Shown here: in pieces, positions 1 through 6,619 of the stretch
Position numbering within the stretch: the first letter of the stretch is position 1
How the letters are laid out: each line of letters begins with the position of its first letter
Assembly (NCBI GenBank): GCA_040223615.1
Contig: JAVKFY010000006.1
Location: 1 to 15,783, forward strand
DNA length: 15,783 nucleotides
Direction: 5' to 3'
Source of the DNA: JAVKFY01 sp040223615
Lineage (GTDB): Bacteria > Pseudomonadota > Alphaproteobacteria > GCA-2731375
The notes under the pieces: generated by a model
Databases searched by the model: none
Told to the model about the DNA's origin: nothing
What the model saw: the letters and a program-made list of their open reading frames with translations, nothing else
Translations under genes and position numbers: made by a program

Positions 1-81
1 GACCTCGACCGTGGCCGCACCAGCCTCCTGCTCGCGCAGCACGCCAACGATCTGCTCCTCCGTGAACCTGCTCTTCTTCAT
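1..81 (-). CDS. IS3-family transposase OrfA, N-terminal fragment cut by window edge
   Basis: Only the first 27 codons are visible. The protein begins MKKSRFTEEQIVGVLREQEA, the characteristic start of the small helix-turn-helix protein OrfA of IS3-family elements. OrfA binds the terminal repeats; the OrfAB frameshift product carries the DDE catalytic domain. The ATG at 81-79 is preceded on the minus strand by a GGAG-like stretch, supporting this start. No stop or frameshift is seen in the visible part, so the gene may be intact, but its remainder and OrfB are out of view. Confidence 0.88.
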   Translation of the reverse strand, partial: MKKSRFTEEQIVGVLREQEAGAATVEV

Positions 82-141
82 CGTCCGTCTCCAGATGACG
101 GACTCTCATATCAACCGAGGGAGCCGCAGGGGAGCAGGTCA
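1..141 (-). mobile_element. IS3-family insertion sequence, one terminal end (partial)
   Basis: The element runs off the left edge. Its outer end is at about 141, where the minus strand reads TGACCTGCTCCCC, a TG-beginning terminal repeat of the kind seen in IS3-family elements. About 60 bp further in is the start of the OrfA transposase gene (ATG at 81). The leader between the end and the ATG is short, as expected for an IS3 left end. The opposite end and the flanking target duplication lie outside the window. The next bases outward (142-145, atcg) would be one copy of a short target duplication. Family assignment rests on the OrfA N-terminus plus the end sequence; the subgroup is uncertain. 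Confidence 0.8.
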
Positions 142-198
142 ATCGTAGTTGCCCTCGACGAAGGAATCCTCCGATACATTGTGGTGATCGCGGCTCAT
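139..198 (-). pseudogene. Start of a small gene apparently cut off by the IS insertion
   Basis: On the minus strand a strong ribosome binding site (GGGAGG, six bases before the ATG at 198) leads into MSRDHHNVSEDSFVEGNYD. The next codon is TGA, made from the first bases of the IS terminal end (139-141). The well-placed Shine-Dalgarno sequence and acidic, plausible N-terminus suggest a real gene whose reading frame was truncated to 19 residues when the IS landed. The rest would lie beyond the IS, outside the window. No family is recognised. It could instead be a spurious start in intergenic DNA; the ribosome binding site is the main argument. Confidence 0.35.
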
Positions 199-968
199 GT
201 ACTGCCTCCCTAGAAGCGGGCCCCACGTTACAGTTCCAGTCAACACGACATGGTTGGTGACCGGCGATCGAGAAAATATCGGCAACGTCCCGGTGAAAAA
301 TCTGGTAACAACAAAGAAGTGCATAGCGACGTTATGATTGTATCATAGTTCTTAATATGACGTAAGGCGGGTATCCGACGTTCTCGTGTTGCGGCGCATC
401 CACCTTGCTTAATTTTGAGCCTGAGCATGTCGGTTTCATGTCGAGCGTAGATGGTGACACCAACCGGGCGTTTCGGGAGTGCCGATTTGCCTTCCGTTTG
501 GTCGTGCGTCGGCTGCCAGGTGCGTGGTGTCAGGGCTTTCGATACCGCCGCATCGCCCATCGCGCGATGCAGCGCCTGGCCATGCCGCCGGCTGCTTGCA
601 ACTCGCGCATGCACCGCGGTCGAAGCATTCGCATACTGCGGTTGCCACGCGTTCCAGGCCTCAAACGCCAATGGATCAAGAACGCCAGCCTCGAACAGAA
701 GCACGCACCCGGGAACAACCCTGCCCGTGCGCGGCAGCCGGCACCGAGGTGTCGCCCAATTCCTGGGTCGGGGCGTACAGGCTCGGGACCTCGATTGGAC
801 GGCATTCGGATGCCAAGGCGATAACGGGTCGTCGGTCGCGGTCGTATATTTGCGATGAAAGTGGCGTTGGCGCACGACAGCGCTGCCGTGATTGTGCGTG
901 AACGCGGCGACCAGCGAAGCTGCCCGCGCGCAAGCACTCACCAAGCCTCTGAATTGTCATGAAGAATA
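199..968. other. Region between the IS flank and tRNA-Phe with no recognisable gene
   Basis: About 240-400 is noticeably more AT-rich than the rest of the window and holds a small palindrome, TATGAT-TGT-ATCATA (333-347). This could be an operator or promoter-proximal site for the minus-strand frame beginning at 198. From about 400 to 940 several frames are open on both strands, as expected by chance in GC-rich DNA. The longest (minus strand, GTG near 944 to 240) has no Shine-Dalgarno site, no recognisable motif, and crosses the AT-rich part without a change in character. I see no integrase, RNA gene or clear terminator. The stretch may be degenerate material of a tRNA-linked island. Confidence 0.4.
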
Positions 969-1044
<76 letters not shown>

Positions 1045-1063
1045 TTGCCGGAAGGCGAAGGGG

Positions 1064-1092
1064 TTTCTAGGCGATTGCGCCCGGCATGGCAA
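1064..1092 (-). promoter_or_regulatory. Sigma-70 type promoter for tRNA-Phe
   Basis: On the minus strand TTGCCA (1092-1087, five of six matches to the -35 consensus) is followed after 17 bases by TAGAAA (1069-1064, four of six matches to -10). The expected start point lies about 12-14 bases before the mature tRNA 5' end at 1044. The bases after the -10 are C-rich, as is common for stable-RNA promoters under stringent control. Confidence 0.6.
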
Positions 1093-1143
1093 GCGTCCGG
1101 CGCGCCCGGGGCGGCCGGTTGACAGCGGCCCGCGGCCGGGCGC

Positions 1144-1608
1144 ATGTCTCGCCCCGTCATGCAGCTCGATGTCGACAATGTGCGGCAGATGATCCGCGCC
1201 GCGATCCCGCACGTCGCCGCGCTCGGCGTCGACCTGGTGGCGCTGGAGAAGGGCCGCCTGACGCTCAGCCTGCCGTATGACGAACGGCTGGTCGGCAACC
1301 CGCAGACCGGCACGCTGCACGGCGGCGTGATCACCACGCTGCTGGACACCGTCGCCGGCATGTCGGTGTTCACCGTGCTCGACCAGATGGTGCCGATCGC
1401 CACGCTCGACCTGCGCATCGACTACCTGAAGCCGGCGACGCCGGGGCGCGCGGTGATCGGCCATGCGCACTGTTACCGCCACACGCGCAACGTCGCTTTC
1501 GTCTGGGGGCTGGCGTATCACGACGACCGCGACGATCCGATCGCGCACTGCGCTGCCTCGTTCATGCTGTCGACGGCCGGCGCGCCGCCACGCCGCGAGC
1601 CGGCCTGA
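1144..1608 (+). CDS. PaaI-family hotdog-fold acyl-CoA thioesterase
   Basis: A 154-residue single hotdog-domain protein of usual family length. The PaaI signature GTLHGGVITTLLDTVAG is present (HGG at residues 59-61 and the catalytic-type Asp at 68), followed by the beta-strand motif TLDLRIDYLKP typical of the family. Such enzymes hydrolyse acyl- or aryl-CoA thioesters to release CoA in the cytoplasm, often rescuing CoA in degradation pathways; the substrate here cannot be told. No good ribosome binding site precedes ATG 1144 or the alternative ATG at 1159, so the start is uncertain by five codons. The gene is followed five bases later by a second homologous thioesterase, so the two are surely cotranscribed. 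A TTGACA box lies at 1119-1124, but no matching -10 is seen. Confidence 0.9.
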   Translation: MSRPVMQLDVDNVRQMIRAAIPHVAALGVDLVALEKGRLTLSLPYDERLVGNPQTGTLHGGVITTLLDTVAGMSVFTVLDQMVPIATLDLRIDYLKPATPGRAVIGHAHCYRHTRNVAFVWGLAYHDDRDDPIAHCAASFMLSTAGAPPRREPA

Positions 1609-1613
1609 GCGTC

Positions 1614-2060
1614 ATGGCCGAGCCGATGGACTTCCTGGAACAGCTCAAGCAGGCACGGACCAGCGGCGAGCCGGACCGGATCATGCAGGCGATCCCGTAT
1701 TCGCGCTTCATCGGGGTGCGCGCGATCGTCGGCGCCGACGGCGCGGCGCTGTGCGAGCTGCCCTTCGCCGACCACATCGTCGGCAACCCGACGCTGCCGG
1801 CGATCCATGGCGGGGTGATCGGCGCGCTGCTGGAGAGCGCGGCGATCCTGGCGCTGCTGCAGGAGGTCGACGTCACCCAGGTGCCGAAGACCATCAACAT
1901 CACCGTCGACTACCTGCTTAGCGGGCGCGGCCAGGCGACCTACGCCCAGGGCCGCATCTTCCGCCAGGGCCGCCGCGTCGCCACGGTGCGGGCGGAGGCC
2001 TGGCAGGACGACCGCGACAAGCCGATCGCGGCGGCCAACGCGCATTTTCTGCTGGTCTAG
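1614..2060 (+). CDS. Second PaaI-family hotdog-fold thioesterase (tandem paralogue)
   Basis: A 148-residue hotdog protein homologous to the gene just upstream. The motif reads LPAIHGGVIGALLESAA: the HGG (residues 65-67) is kept, but the position of the acidic catalytic residue nine after the His is Glu74 rather than Asp. The TINITVDYL strand matches the family pattern for the core sheet. The start ATG lies five bases after the upstream stop, giving a two-gene operon; a second ATG at 1626 is possible. Tandem PaaI-like genes are often annotated as phenylacetate-type thioesterases, but no phenylacetate pathway genes are present here. The two may form a heteromeric hotdog assembly or act on different chain types (inference). 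Confidence 0.88.
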   Translation: MAEPMDFLEQLKQARTSGEPDRIMQAIPYSRFIGVRAIVGADGAALCELPFADHIVGNPTLPAIHGGVIGALLESAAILALLQEVDVTQVPKTINITVDYLLSGRGQATYAQGRIFRQGRRVATVRAEAWQDDRDKPIAAANAHFLLV

Positions 2061-2123
2061 CGCCGATCGGTCGCGCATCAGCGCGGGCACCGTTGTGACG
2101 ATCTCGGGCCTCGCCCGCGGTGG

Positions 2124-2774
2124 TCAGAGGGTGGCGGCGAGGGCGTGGCCGGCGGCCAGGATGTGTCGGGCGGTGGCGGCCGTCGCGGCCTCGACATTAC
2201 GAGCGCGGCAGGCGTCGAGGATGGCGCGGTGCTCGGCGTCGGAGCGCGGCTGCCAGTGCAGGCCCTGCCAGGTCGCGAACAGGTAGCGGGCGCTGGCGCG
2301 GTGGAAGTCGTCAATCGCGGCGAGCAGGCGCGGCATCCGGCACGGCGCCATCAGCGCGCGGTGGAATCGCCGGTTAGCCGCTTCCCAGACCGCGATGTCG
2401 TCGCTGACCTCGCCATCGACGAGCGCGCGCGACGCCGCCGCCAGGTCGGCGTCGACCAGATTCGGGATCGCGTGGCGCAGCGCCAGCGTTTCCAGCGCCG
2501 CGCGCATCTCGATCACCTCGATTACCGAAGCCGGATCGAGCGGTGCCACGCGCACGCCACGGCGCGGCGCGGCGACCACCAGGCCTTGCGCCTCCAGTTT
2601 ACGGAAGGCCTCGCGCACCGGCACATGGCTGGCGCCGAACTCGGCGGCGACGTGGTCCTGTCGGATTGGCATGTCCGGATCCAGGTCGCCGCGCACGATG
2701 CGCTCGGCGATGGCCTCGGCGATTCGGTCGGCGAGCGAGGCGGCGGGTGCGGGTTGCGAGGCGAGGCCGAGCAT
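2124..2774 (-). CDS. GntR-family transcriptional regulator (FadR/FCD subfamily)
   Basis: A 216-residue regulator of usual FCD-subfamily length. Residues 14-76 form the GntR winged helix-turn-helix, with RIVRGDLDPD, the recognition-helix motif HVPVREAFRKLEAQGLV, and the wing PRRGVRVA. Residues 82-212 are the all-helical FCD effector domain; His138, His182 and His204 sit where the family binds a metal and a small carboxylate ligand. The gene is divergent from the aminotransferase-dipeptidase-crotonase operon with only 35 bp between start codons, so it almost certainly controls that operon and itself. No Shine-Dalgarno site precedes the ATG. A -10-like TATCTA ends seven bases before it, suggesting a leaderless mRNA. 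Confidence 0.93.
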   Translation of the reverse strand: MLGLASQPAPAASLADRIAEAIAERIVRGDLDPDMPIRQDHVAAEFGASHVPVREAFRKLEAQGLVVAAPRRGVRVAPLDPASVIEVIEMRAALETLALRHAIPNLVDADLAAASRALVDGEVSDDIAVWEAANRRFHRALMAPCRMPRLLAAIDDFHRASARYLFATWQGLHWQPRSDAEHRAILDACRARNVEAATAATARHILAAGHALAATL

Positions 2775-2780
2775 GTTTTT

Positions 2781-2798
2781 ATAGATAATCTATTATCT
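2781..2798. promoter_or_regulatory. Palindromic operator/promoter between gntR gene and its divergent operon
   Basis: An AT-rich island in GC-rich DNA holds two overlapping palindromes: ATAGAT-A-ATCTAT (2781-2793) and AGATAAT-CT-ATTATCT (2783-2798). GntR-family dimers bind such short symmetric sites. The region also supplies -10-like hexamers for both directions: GATAAT on the plus strand (2784-2789) and TATCTA on the minus strand (2787-2782; preceded after 17 bases by TGGCCA). A regulator bound here would cover both promoters. Binding by the adjacent GntR protein is inferred. Confidence 0.65.
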
Positions 2799-2809
2799 GG
2801 AGTTTGGCC

Positions 2810-3973
2810 ATGGCCCGCGCGCGCCCCGCCCGCCTCGAACACATCGCCGGCATCGGTGTCGACCGCATGGGCGCCATTGCCGACGCGTCGGCCAAGGACT
2901 TCCTGCGGCTGGAGAATCTCGACGTCGATATCCCGCCCGACCCGGCGGCGGCGGCGCGCACCCGCGAGGCGGCGGCACGCGATTCCGACAACAGCTACCT
3001 GCCGTTCGTCGGCCAGGCTCGGCTGCGCGAGGTCGCGGCGCGGCACGTCTCGGCGCTGTCGGGTAACGCCTACACGGCCGACAACGTAGTGATCTCGGCC
3101 GGCGGCCTGTCGGGCATTCTCAACGTGCTGCTGGCCACCGTGGAGGTCGGTGACGAGGTGATCGTCACCGATCCGACCTATGCCGGGCTGATCAACCGGG
3201 TTTACCTGGCCGGTGCGGTGCCGCGCTTCGTGGCGTTCGACTTCAACCCCGGCGGCGAATGGAAGCTGAACCGGGACGCGTTGCGCGCCGCCATCGGACC
3301 GAAGACCACCGCGATGCTGCTGATGAGCCCGTCGATGCCGACCGGCGGCATGCTGGACGCCGACGACTGGGCGCTGGTCGCCGACCTGTGCCGCGATCGC
3401 GACCTGCTGCTGATCCTGGACAGCGCGATGGAGCGGCTGGCGTTCGATGGTCGCGCCGTGATCCATCCCGCCGGGCTGCCTGGCATGGCGGAACGCACGA
3501 TCGCCGTCGGCTCGTCGGCCAAGGAGTTGCGGATGATCGGCTGGCGGGTCGGCTGGGTGGTCGCGCCGGACGCCTACATGCCGGACCTGGTGGCGGTGTC
3601 GCTGGCCAACGTCGTGGTGCCGGTCGGCATCGGCCAGGACGCGGTGGCGACGGCGCTGGAGAACAGTGCCACCGACGTGCCGGCCTATGTCGGCGAGCTG
3701 CAGGCGCGGCGCGACACGGTGGTGGAGCAACTCGACGGCTTGCCGGTCGGGGTGCCGGCGGGCGGCTGGTCGGCGCTGCTGCGGGTCGACGACTTCGGGC
3801 TCGACGGGGCGGCGATGTCGGCGCGGCTGCTGGACCACGGTGTCTGCGCGACCGGCATGGCCGGCTGGGGCGAGACCCACGGCGCGCAGTATATTCGCTT
3901 CGTCTATGCCAACGAGCCGGTCGACCGGCTGAAGCTGCTGGGCGCGCGGGTGCGCGCGGCGATGGACATCTGA
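2810..3973 (+). CDS. PLP-dependent aminotransferase-like protein (class I/II, fold type I), atypical active site
   Basis: A 387-residue protein starting at ATG 2810, seven bases after GGAG (2799-2802); the in-frame TTG at 2804 is too close to that site. The class I/II fold is clear. SYLPFVGQARLREVAARH is near the N-terminus, the PLP lysine motif GSSAKELRMIGWRVGW has Lys238, Asp204 sits where the pyridine nitrogen is bound, and YIRF near the C-terminus gives the substrate-carboxylate Arg363. Two usual PLP contacts are changed. The NPxNPTG loop reads SPSMPTGG, so its cofactor Asn is Met176, and the DxxY motif reads DSAM, so the usual Tyr is Met207. It may be a transaminase, lyase or racemase of an amino acid. 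It is first gene of an operon with an M19 protein and a crotonase. Confidence 0.88.
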   Translation: MARARPARLEHIAGIGVDRMGAIADASAKDFLRLENLDVDIPPDPAAAARTREAAARDSDNSYLPFVGQARLREVAARHVSALSGNAYTADNVVISAGGLSGILNVLLATVEVGDEVIVTDPTYAGLINRVYLAGAVPRFVAFDFNPGGEWKLNRDALRAAIGPKTTAMLLMSPSMPTGGMLDADDWALVADLCRDRDLLLILDSAMERLAFDGRAVIHPAGLPGMAERTIAVGSSAKELRMIGWRVGWVVAPDAYMPDLVAVSLANVVVPVGIGQDAVATALENSATDVPAYVGELQARRDTVVEQLDGLPVGVPAGGWSALLRVDDFGLDGAAMSARLLDHGVCATGMAGWGETHGAQYIRFVYANEPVDRLKLLGARVRAAMDI

Positions 3974-3983
3974 GGAGGGCGCG

Positions 3984-5000
3984 ATGACCCGACCGACCCC
4001 CGACTGGCGCGCTGAACGACCTTGGCTGGCCGATGTAACCGTGTGCGACAGTCTGCTGTCGTGGACCGGCGACCTGTTGCCGCCCGGCGCCGAGCTGGCC
4101 GAGCAGCTCAAGCGCTACCACGAGTCCGGCTTCGACCACGTCTCGCTGACCCTGGCGGCCGGCGTGGCGCCGCCGGCGCGCGCGGTGGCGCGCTTCGGCC
4201 ATGTCAGCCGGGTGCTGGCGCCGCATGCCGAGTGGGTTTGCCTGGCGCACGATCGGACGGCGATCGAAGCGGCGCGGGCGGCCGGCAAGCTTGCGGTGTC
4301 GTTCAACTTCCAGGCGGCGACACCGTTCGACGGCGAGCCGGAGCTGGTCGACGGCTTCATGGCGCTCGGCGTGACCCGCGCGATCATCGCCTACAACCAG
4401 GCCAACCTGTTCGGCGATGGCTGCCACGAGCCGCGCAACGGCGGGCTCACCGCGCAGGGCCGCGACCTGATCGCGCGAATGGACGCCGTCGGCATGCGGG
4501 TCGACGTCAGCCATTGCGGCGAGCGCACCGCGCGGGACGTGCTCGACGCCGACCTGCAGCACACGCCGATCGTTTCGCACTCCAACGCCCGGGCGCTGTA
4601 CGACCACGAGCGCAACATCACCGATGAGCTGATCCGTGCCGCCGGCGAGCGCGGCTGCTACATCGGCGTCAACGGCGTCGGCTTCTTCCTGGGCGCCGCC
4701 GACGACGAGATCCCGGTACAGATGGCGCGCCACGCCGCTCACATCGCCGGCCTCGCCGGGGCCGACAAGGTTGGGCTCGGGCTCGACTTCATGTACCTGG
4801 AGGGCAGCGACTACGGCTTTTTCCATGCCGCGCGCGGGCGCTGGCCGCGCGGCTATCCGGATCCGCCGTGGAGCTTCGCGCAGCCGGAACAACTCGGCGC
4901 GATCGTCGTCGCGCTGGAAACGGAAGGCTTCGAGCGCGGGCAGATGAAGGGGCTTCTCGGCGGCAACTATCTCCGCTATGTGCCTGGGGCAGGGACCTGA
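3984..5000 (+). CDS. Membrane dipeptidase-like protein (peptidase M19 family)
   Basis: A 338-residue amidohydrolase-superfamily protein with the M19 landmarks: YNQANLFGDGCHE, GLTAQGRDLI, DVSHCG (His177), IVSHSNARAL (His199), RNITDE (Arg210) and LGLDF (Asp268). Family members hydrolyse dipeptides (some act on D-residues, lactams or other amides) using two zinc ions. The N-terminal HxD metal motif is replaced by VCD (Val20-Cys21-Asp22), and the bridging Glu position appears to be Gln110 in SFNFQAATPF. This could be a subfamily trait, so metal content and substrate are open. No signal peptide is seen, so it should be cytoplasmic. AGGAGG overlaps the end of the aminotransferase gene, giving tight coupling. 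The product may feed that enzyme (inference). Confidence 0.9.
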   Translation: MTRPTPDWRAERPWLADVTVCDSLLSWTGDLLPPGAELAEQLKRYHESGFDHVSLTLAAGVAPPARAVARFGHVSRVLAPHAEWVCLAHDRTAIEAARAAGKLAVSFNFQAATPFDGEPELVDGFMALGVTRAIIAYNQANLFGDGCHEPRNGGLTAQGRDLIARMDAVGMRVDVSHCGERTARDVLDADLQHTPIVSHSNARALYDHERNITDELIRAAGERGCYIGVNGVGFFLGAADDEIPVQMARHAAHIAGLAGADKVGLGLDFMYLEGSDYGFFHAARGRWPRGYPDPPWSFAQPEQLGAIVVALETEGFERGQMKGLLGGNYLRYVPGAGT

Positions 5001-5020
5001 CCCGGACCGGGAGCGCCGCC

Positions 5021-5710
5021 ATGACCGACCCGCGCATAACGCTGACCGCCGCCGATGGCGTCGCCACCATGACTCTCGACGACGGCAAGGCGAACGCGTT
5101 CGATGCGGAACTGTTGGACGGCATTCGCGAGGCGCTGCATCGGCTGGAGCAGGACACCTCGGTCAACGTGCTGGTGCTGCGCGGCCGGCCCGGCATGCTG
5201 GGCGGCGGCATGAACCTGAAGATCATCGCCGCCGGCGGCGAGCCGCGCGAGCGGATGAGCATCGCCGGCGGCAAGATGCTGCAAGCGCTGCACGACACGC
5301 CGCTGGCTCTGGTGCTGGCGTGCACCGGGCACGCAGTCGCCGGCGCCGCGATGCTGTTGCTGGTCGCCGACGCGCGGGTCGGGGTCGACGGCGACTTCCG
5401 CATCGGATTGAACGAGGTCGCCGCCGGCATCCGGCTGGCGCCGCTGCCGATCGCGCTGGCCGAGGGCAAGCTGGCCAAGCCGCACCTGATGGCGGCGACG
5501 GCGGGCGGTCGGCTCTACTCGCCGGCCCAGGCGGTCGAGGTCGGCTATCTCGACCGCATCGCGCCGGCCGCCGACTACGACGCGGCGCTGGCCGACGAGG
5601 TGGCGCGCTGGCGCCCGCTCGACCGCGAAATCTTCCGCGCGGTGAAGGCCGACGTACGCGCCGCCGCCAGCGCCCGGCTGGCGGCGATCCTGGCCAAGCA
5701 GCCGATGTAG
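5021..5710 (+). CDS. Enoyl-CoA hydratase/isomerase-family (crotonase) protein
   Basis: A 229-residue crotonase-fold protein, somewhat shorter than the usual 250-260. The start ATG follows GGGAG by seven bases. Early strands (VATMTLDDGKANAF) and the oxyanion-hole segments GRPGMLGGGMNLK (56-67) and GHAVAGAAMLLLVADAR (103-119) are recognisable. Of the two catalytic glutamates of true hydratases, the second is present (Glu132 in GLNEVAAGI). The first, normally in the GGGxE segment, is replaced by Met111. A single acid/base fits isomerases or other crotonases better than hydratases. It is the third gene of the GntR-controlled operon, 20 bp behind the M19 gene. It may process a CoA-linked product of the upstream steps, but no CoA ligase is nearby. 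It ends convergent with the XRE regulator gene. Confidence 0.87.
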   Translation: MTDPRITLTAADGVATMTLDDGKANAFDAELLDGIREALHRLEQDTSVNVLVLRGRPGMLGGGMNLKIIAAGGEPRERMSIAGGKMLQALHDTPLALVLACTGHAVAGAAMLLLVADARVGVDGDFRIGLNEVAAGIRLAPLPIALAEGKLAKPHLMAATAGGRLYSPAQAVEVGYLDRIAPAADYDAALADEVARWRPLDREIFRAVKADVRAAASARLAAILAKQPM

Positions 5711-5721
5711 CGGCCGGGCGG

Positions 5722-6519
5722 CTAGCGCCGCGACAGGATGGTGAGCTTGACGTCGGCGCGGCCGGCCGGGGCGAAGGTCACCTGGTCGTAGGAGACGCGT
5801 CCGTCGCGCGGATGATCGAACCAGCGCTCGCCGCCCTCCCGACCGAGCACCAGGTGTTCGTTCCAGTAGCGGTCGAATTCGGCGCTGTGCTGGCGCAACT
5901 CGTCGATCACGCGGCGGATCGCGGGGTCGCCCAGGCGGGGGCTGACGTCGGCGCGGAACTCGGCGACGACGCGACGGGCGCGGTCGTCGAAGTCGAGGAT
6001 CAGCGTGCGTGCGGCCGGCGCCAGGAAAATGAAGCGCAGCAGGTTGCGGCCGTGGCTGGCCTCGTCGCTGTCCAGCCAGCCGGCGAACAGGCCGGCCGCC
6101 GGCTGGTTCCAGGCACGGGCGGTCCAGGTCTGGTCCAGGATGTAGGCCGGCGTGCGGATGTCGTCGACGCAGGCCAGCACGGCCGCCGGGATGGTCTCGA
6201 CGTCGCTGGCGCCGTGGTCCGGGTCGCGCTTGCCGGCAAGCTCGAAGAGGTAGCCGCGCTCGGTGCGGTCGAGGCGCAGCGCCGCGGCCAGTCGGCCCAG
6301 CGCCGACGCGGAGAGCGAGATCTCGCGACCCTGCTCCAGCCACGTGTACCAGGTCACGCTGAGGCCTGCGAGCTGCGCGACTTCCTCGCGGCGAAGACCA
6401 GGCGTTCGCCGGCGCGTGCCCTCCGGCAGCCCGATGTCCGATGGCTTCAGCCGCTCGCGCAGACTGCGGACGAACTGCCTGAGCTCCTGTCGGCCATTTT
6501 GCGGTGTGACCAATGTCAT
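5722..6519 (-). CDS. XRE-family regulator with MmyB-like ligand-binding domain
   Basis: A 265-residue regulator. An N-terminal helix-turn-helix covers roughly residues 10-90, with the hallmark GLRREEVAQLAGLSVTWYTW followed by LEQGR. A C-terminal PAS-like MmyB ligand domain follows, with YILDQTWTARAWN and the typical late segment FDHPRDGRVSYDQVTF. Such proteins usually repress or activate an adjacent divergent oxidoreductase or methyltransferase gene, which matches the layout here. No Shine-Dalgarno site precedes ATG 6519. An extended -10 (TGGTATAAA on the minus strand) ends seven bases before it, so the mRNA is probably leaderless. The ligand is unknown. Confidence 0.93.
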   Translation of the reverse strand: MTLVTPQNGRQELRQFVRSLRERLKPSDIGLPEGTRRRTPGLRREEVAQLAGLSVTWYTWLEQGREISLSASALGRLAAALRLDRTERGYLFELAGKRDPDHGASDVETIPAAVLACVDDIRTPAYILDQTWTARAWNQPAAGLFAGWLDSDEASHGRNLLRFIFLAPAARTLILDFDDRARRVVAEFRADVSPRLGDPAIRRVIDELRQHSAEFDRYWNEHLVLGREGGERWFDHPRDGRVSYDQVTFAPAGRADVKLTILSRR

Positions 6520-6542
6520 GGTGCAATTTATACCAGTATAAT
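6513..6542. promoter_or_regulatory. Divergent promoter region with palindromic operator
   Basis: TTATAC-CA-GTATAA (6528-6541) is a perfect 6-bp inverted repeat lying over both promoters. In the plus direction ATGTCA (6513-6518), 18 bases and a perfect TATAAT (6537-6542) point to the methyltransferase gene. In the minus direction the extended -10 TGGTATAAA (6535-6527) lies seven bases before the XRE start codon. The MmyB-type regulator is the obvious candidate to bind here and to control both genes. Confidence 0.65.
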
Positions 6543-6619
6543 ATTGTCCCTTAAACCAGTTTCACCTGTCCAGATAGAAAGTGCGGACGTGGCGCATGCC
6601 CATGAGCGGGAGACACATC

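Noticed and set aside
240..944. A 234-codon minus-strand frame beside the tRNA
   Set aside because: It has no ribosome binding site or recognisable domain, and competing frames of similar length exist on both strands. It could be a remnant but cannot be supported.
1119..1147. TTGACA upstream of the first thioesterase as a promoter
   Set aside because: The -35 is perfect, but at 16-18 bases spacing there is no acceptable -10, and the start point would fall after ATG 1144. It would only work with the ATG at 1159.
2804..2812. TTG start for the aminotransferase-like gene
   Set aside because: TTG 2804 lies one base after the GGAG; ATG 2810 has the correct seven-base spacing.
2522..4892. Very long minus-strand frames (over 500 codons) opposite the aminotransferase and dipeptidase genes
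   Set aside because: They are His/Arg/Val-rich antisense shadows with no motifs; the sense frames encode well-conserved enzymes.
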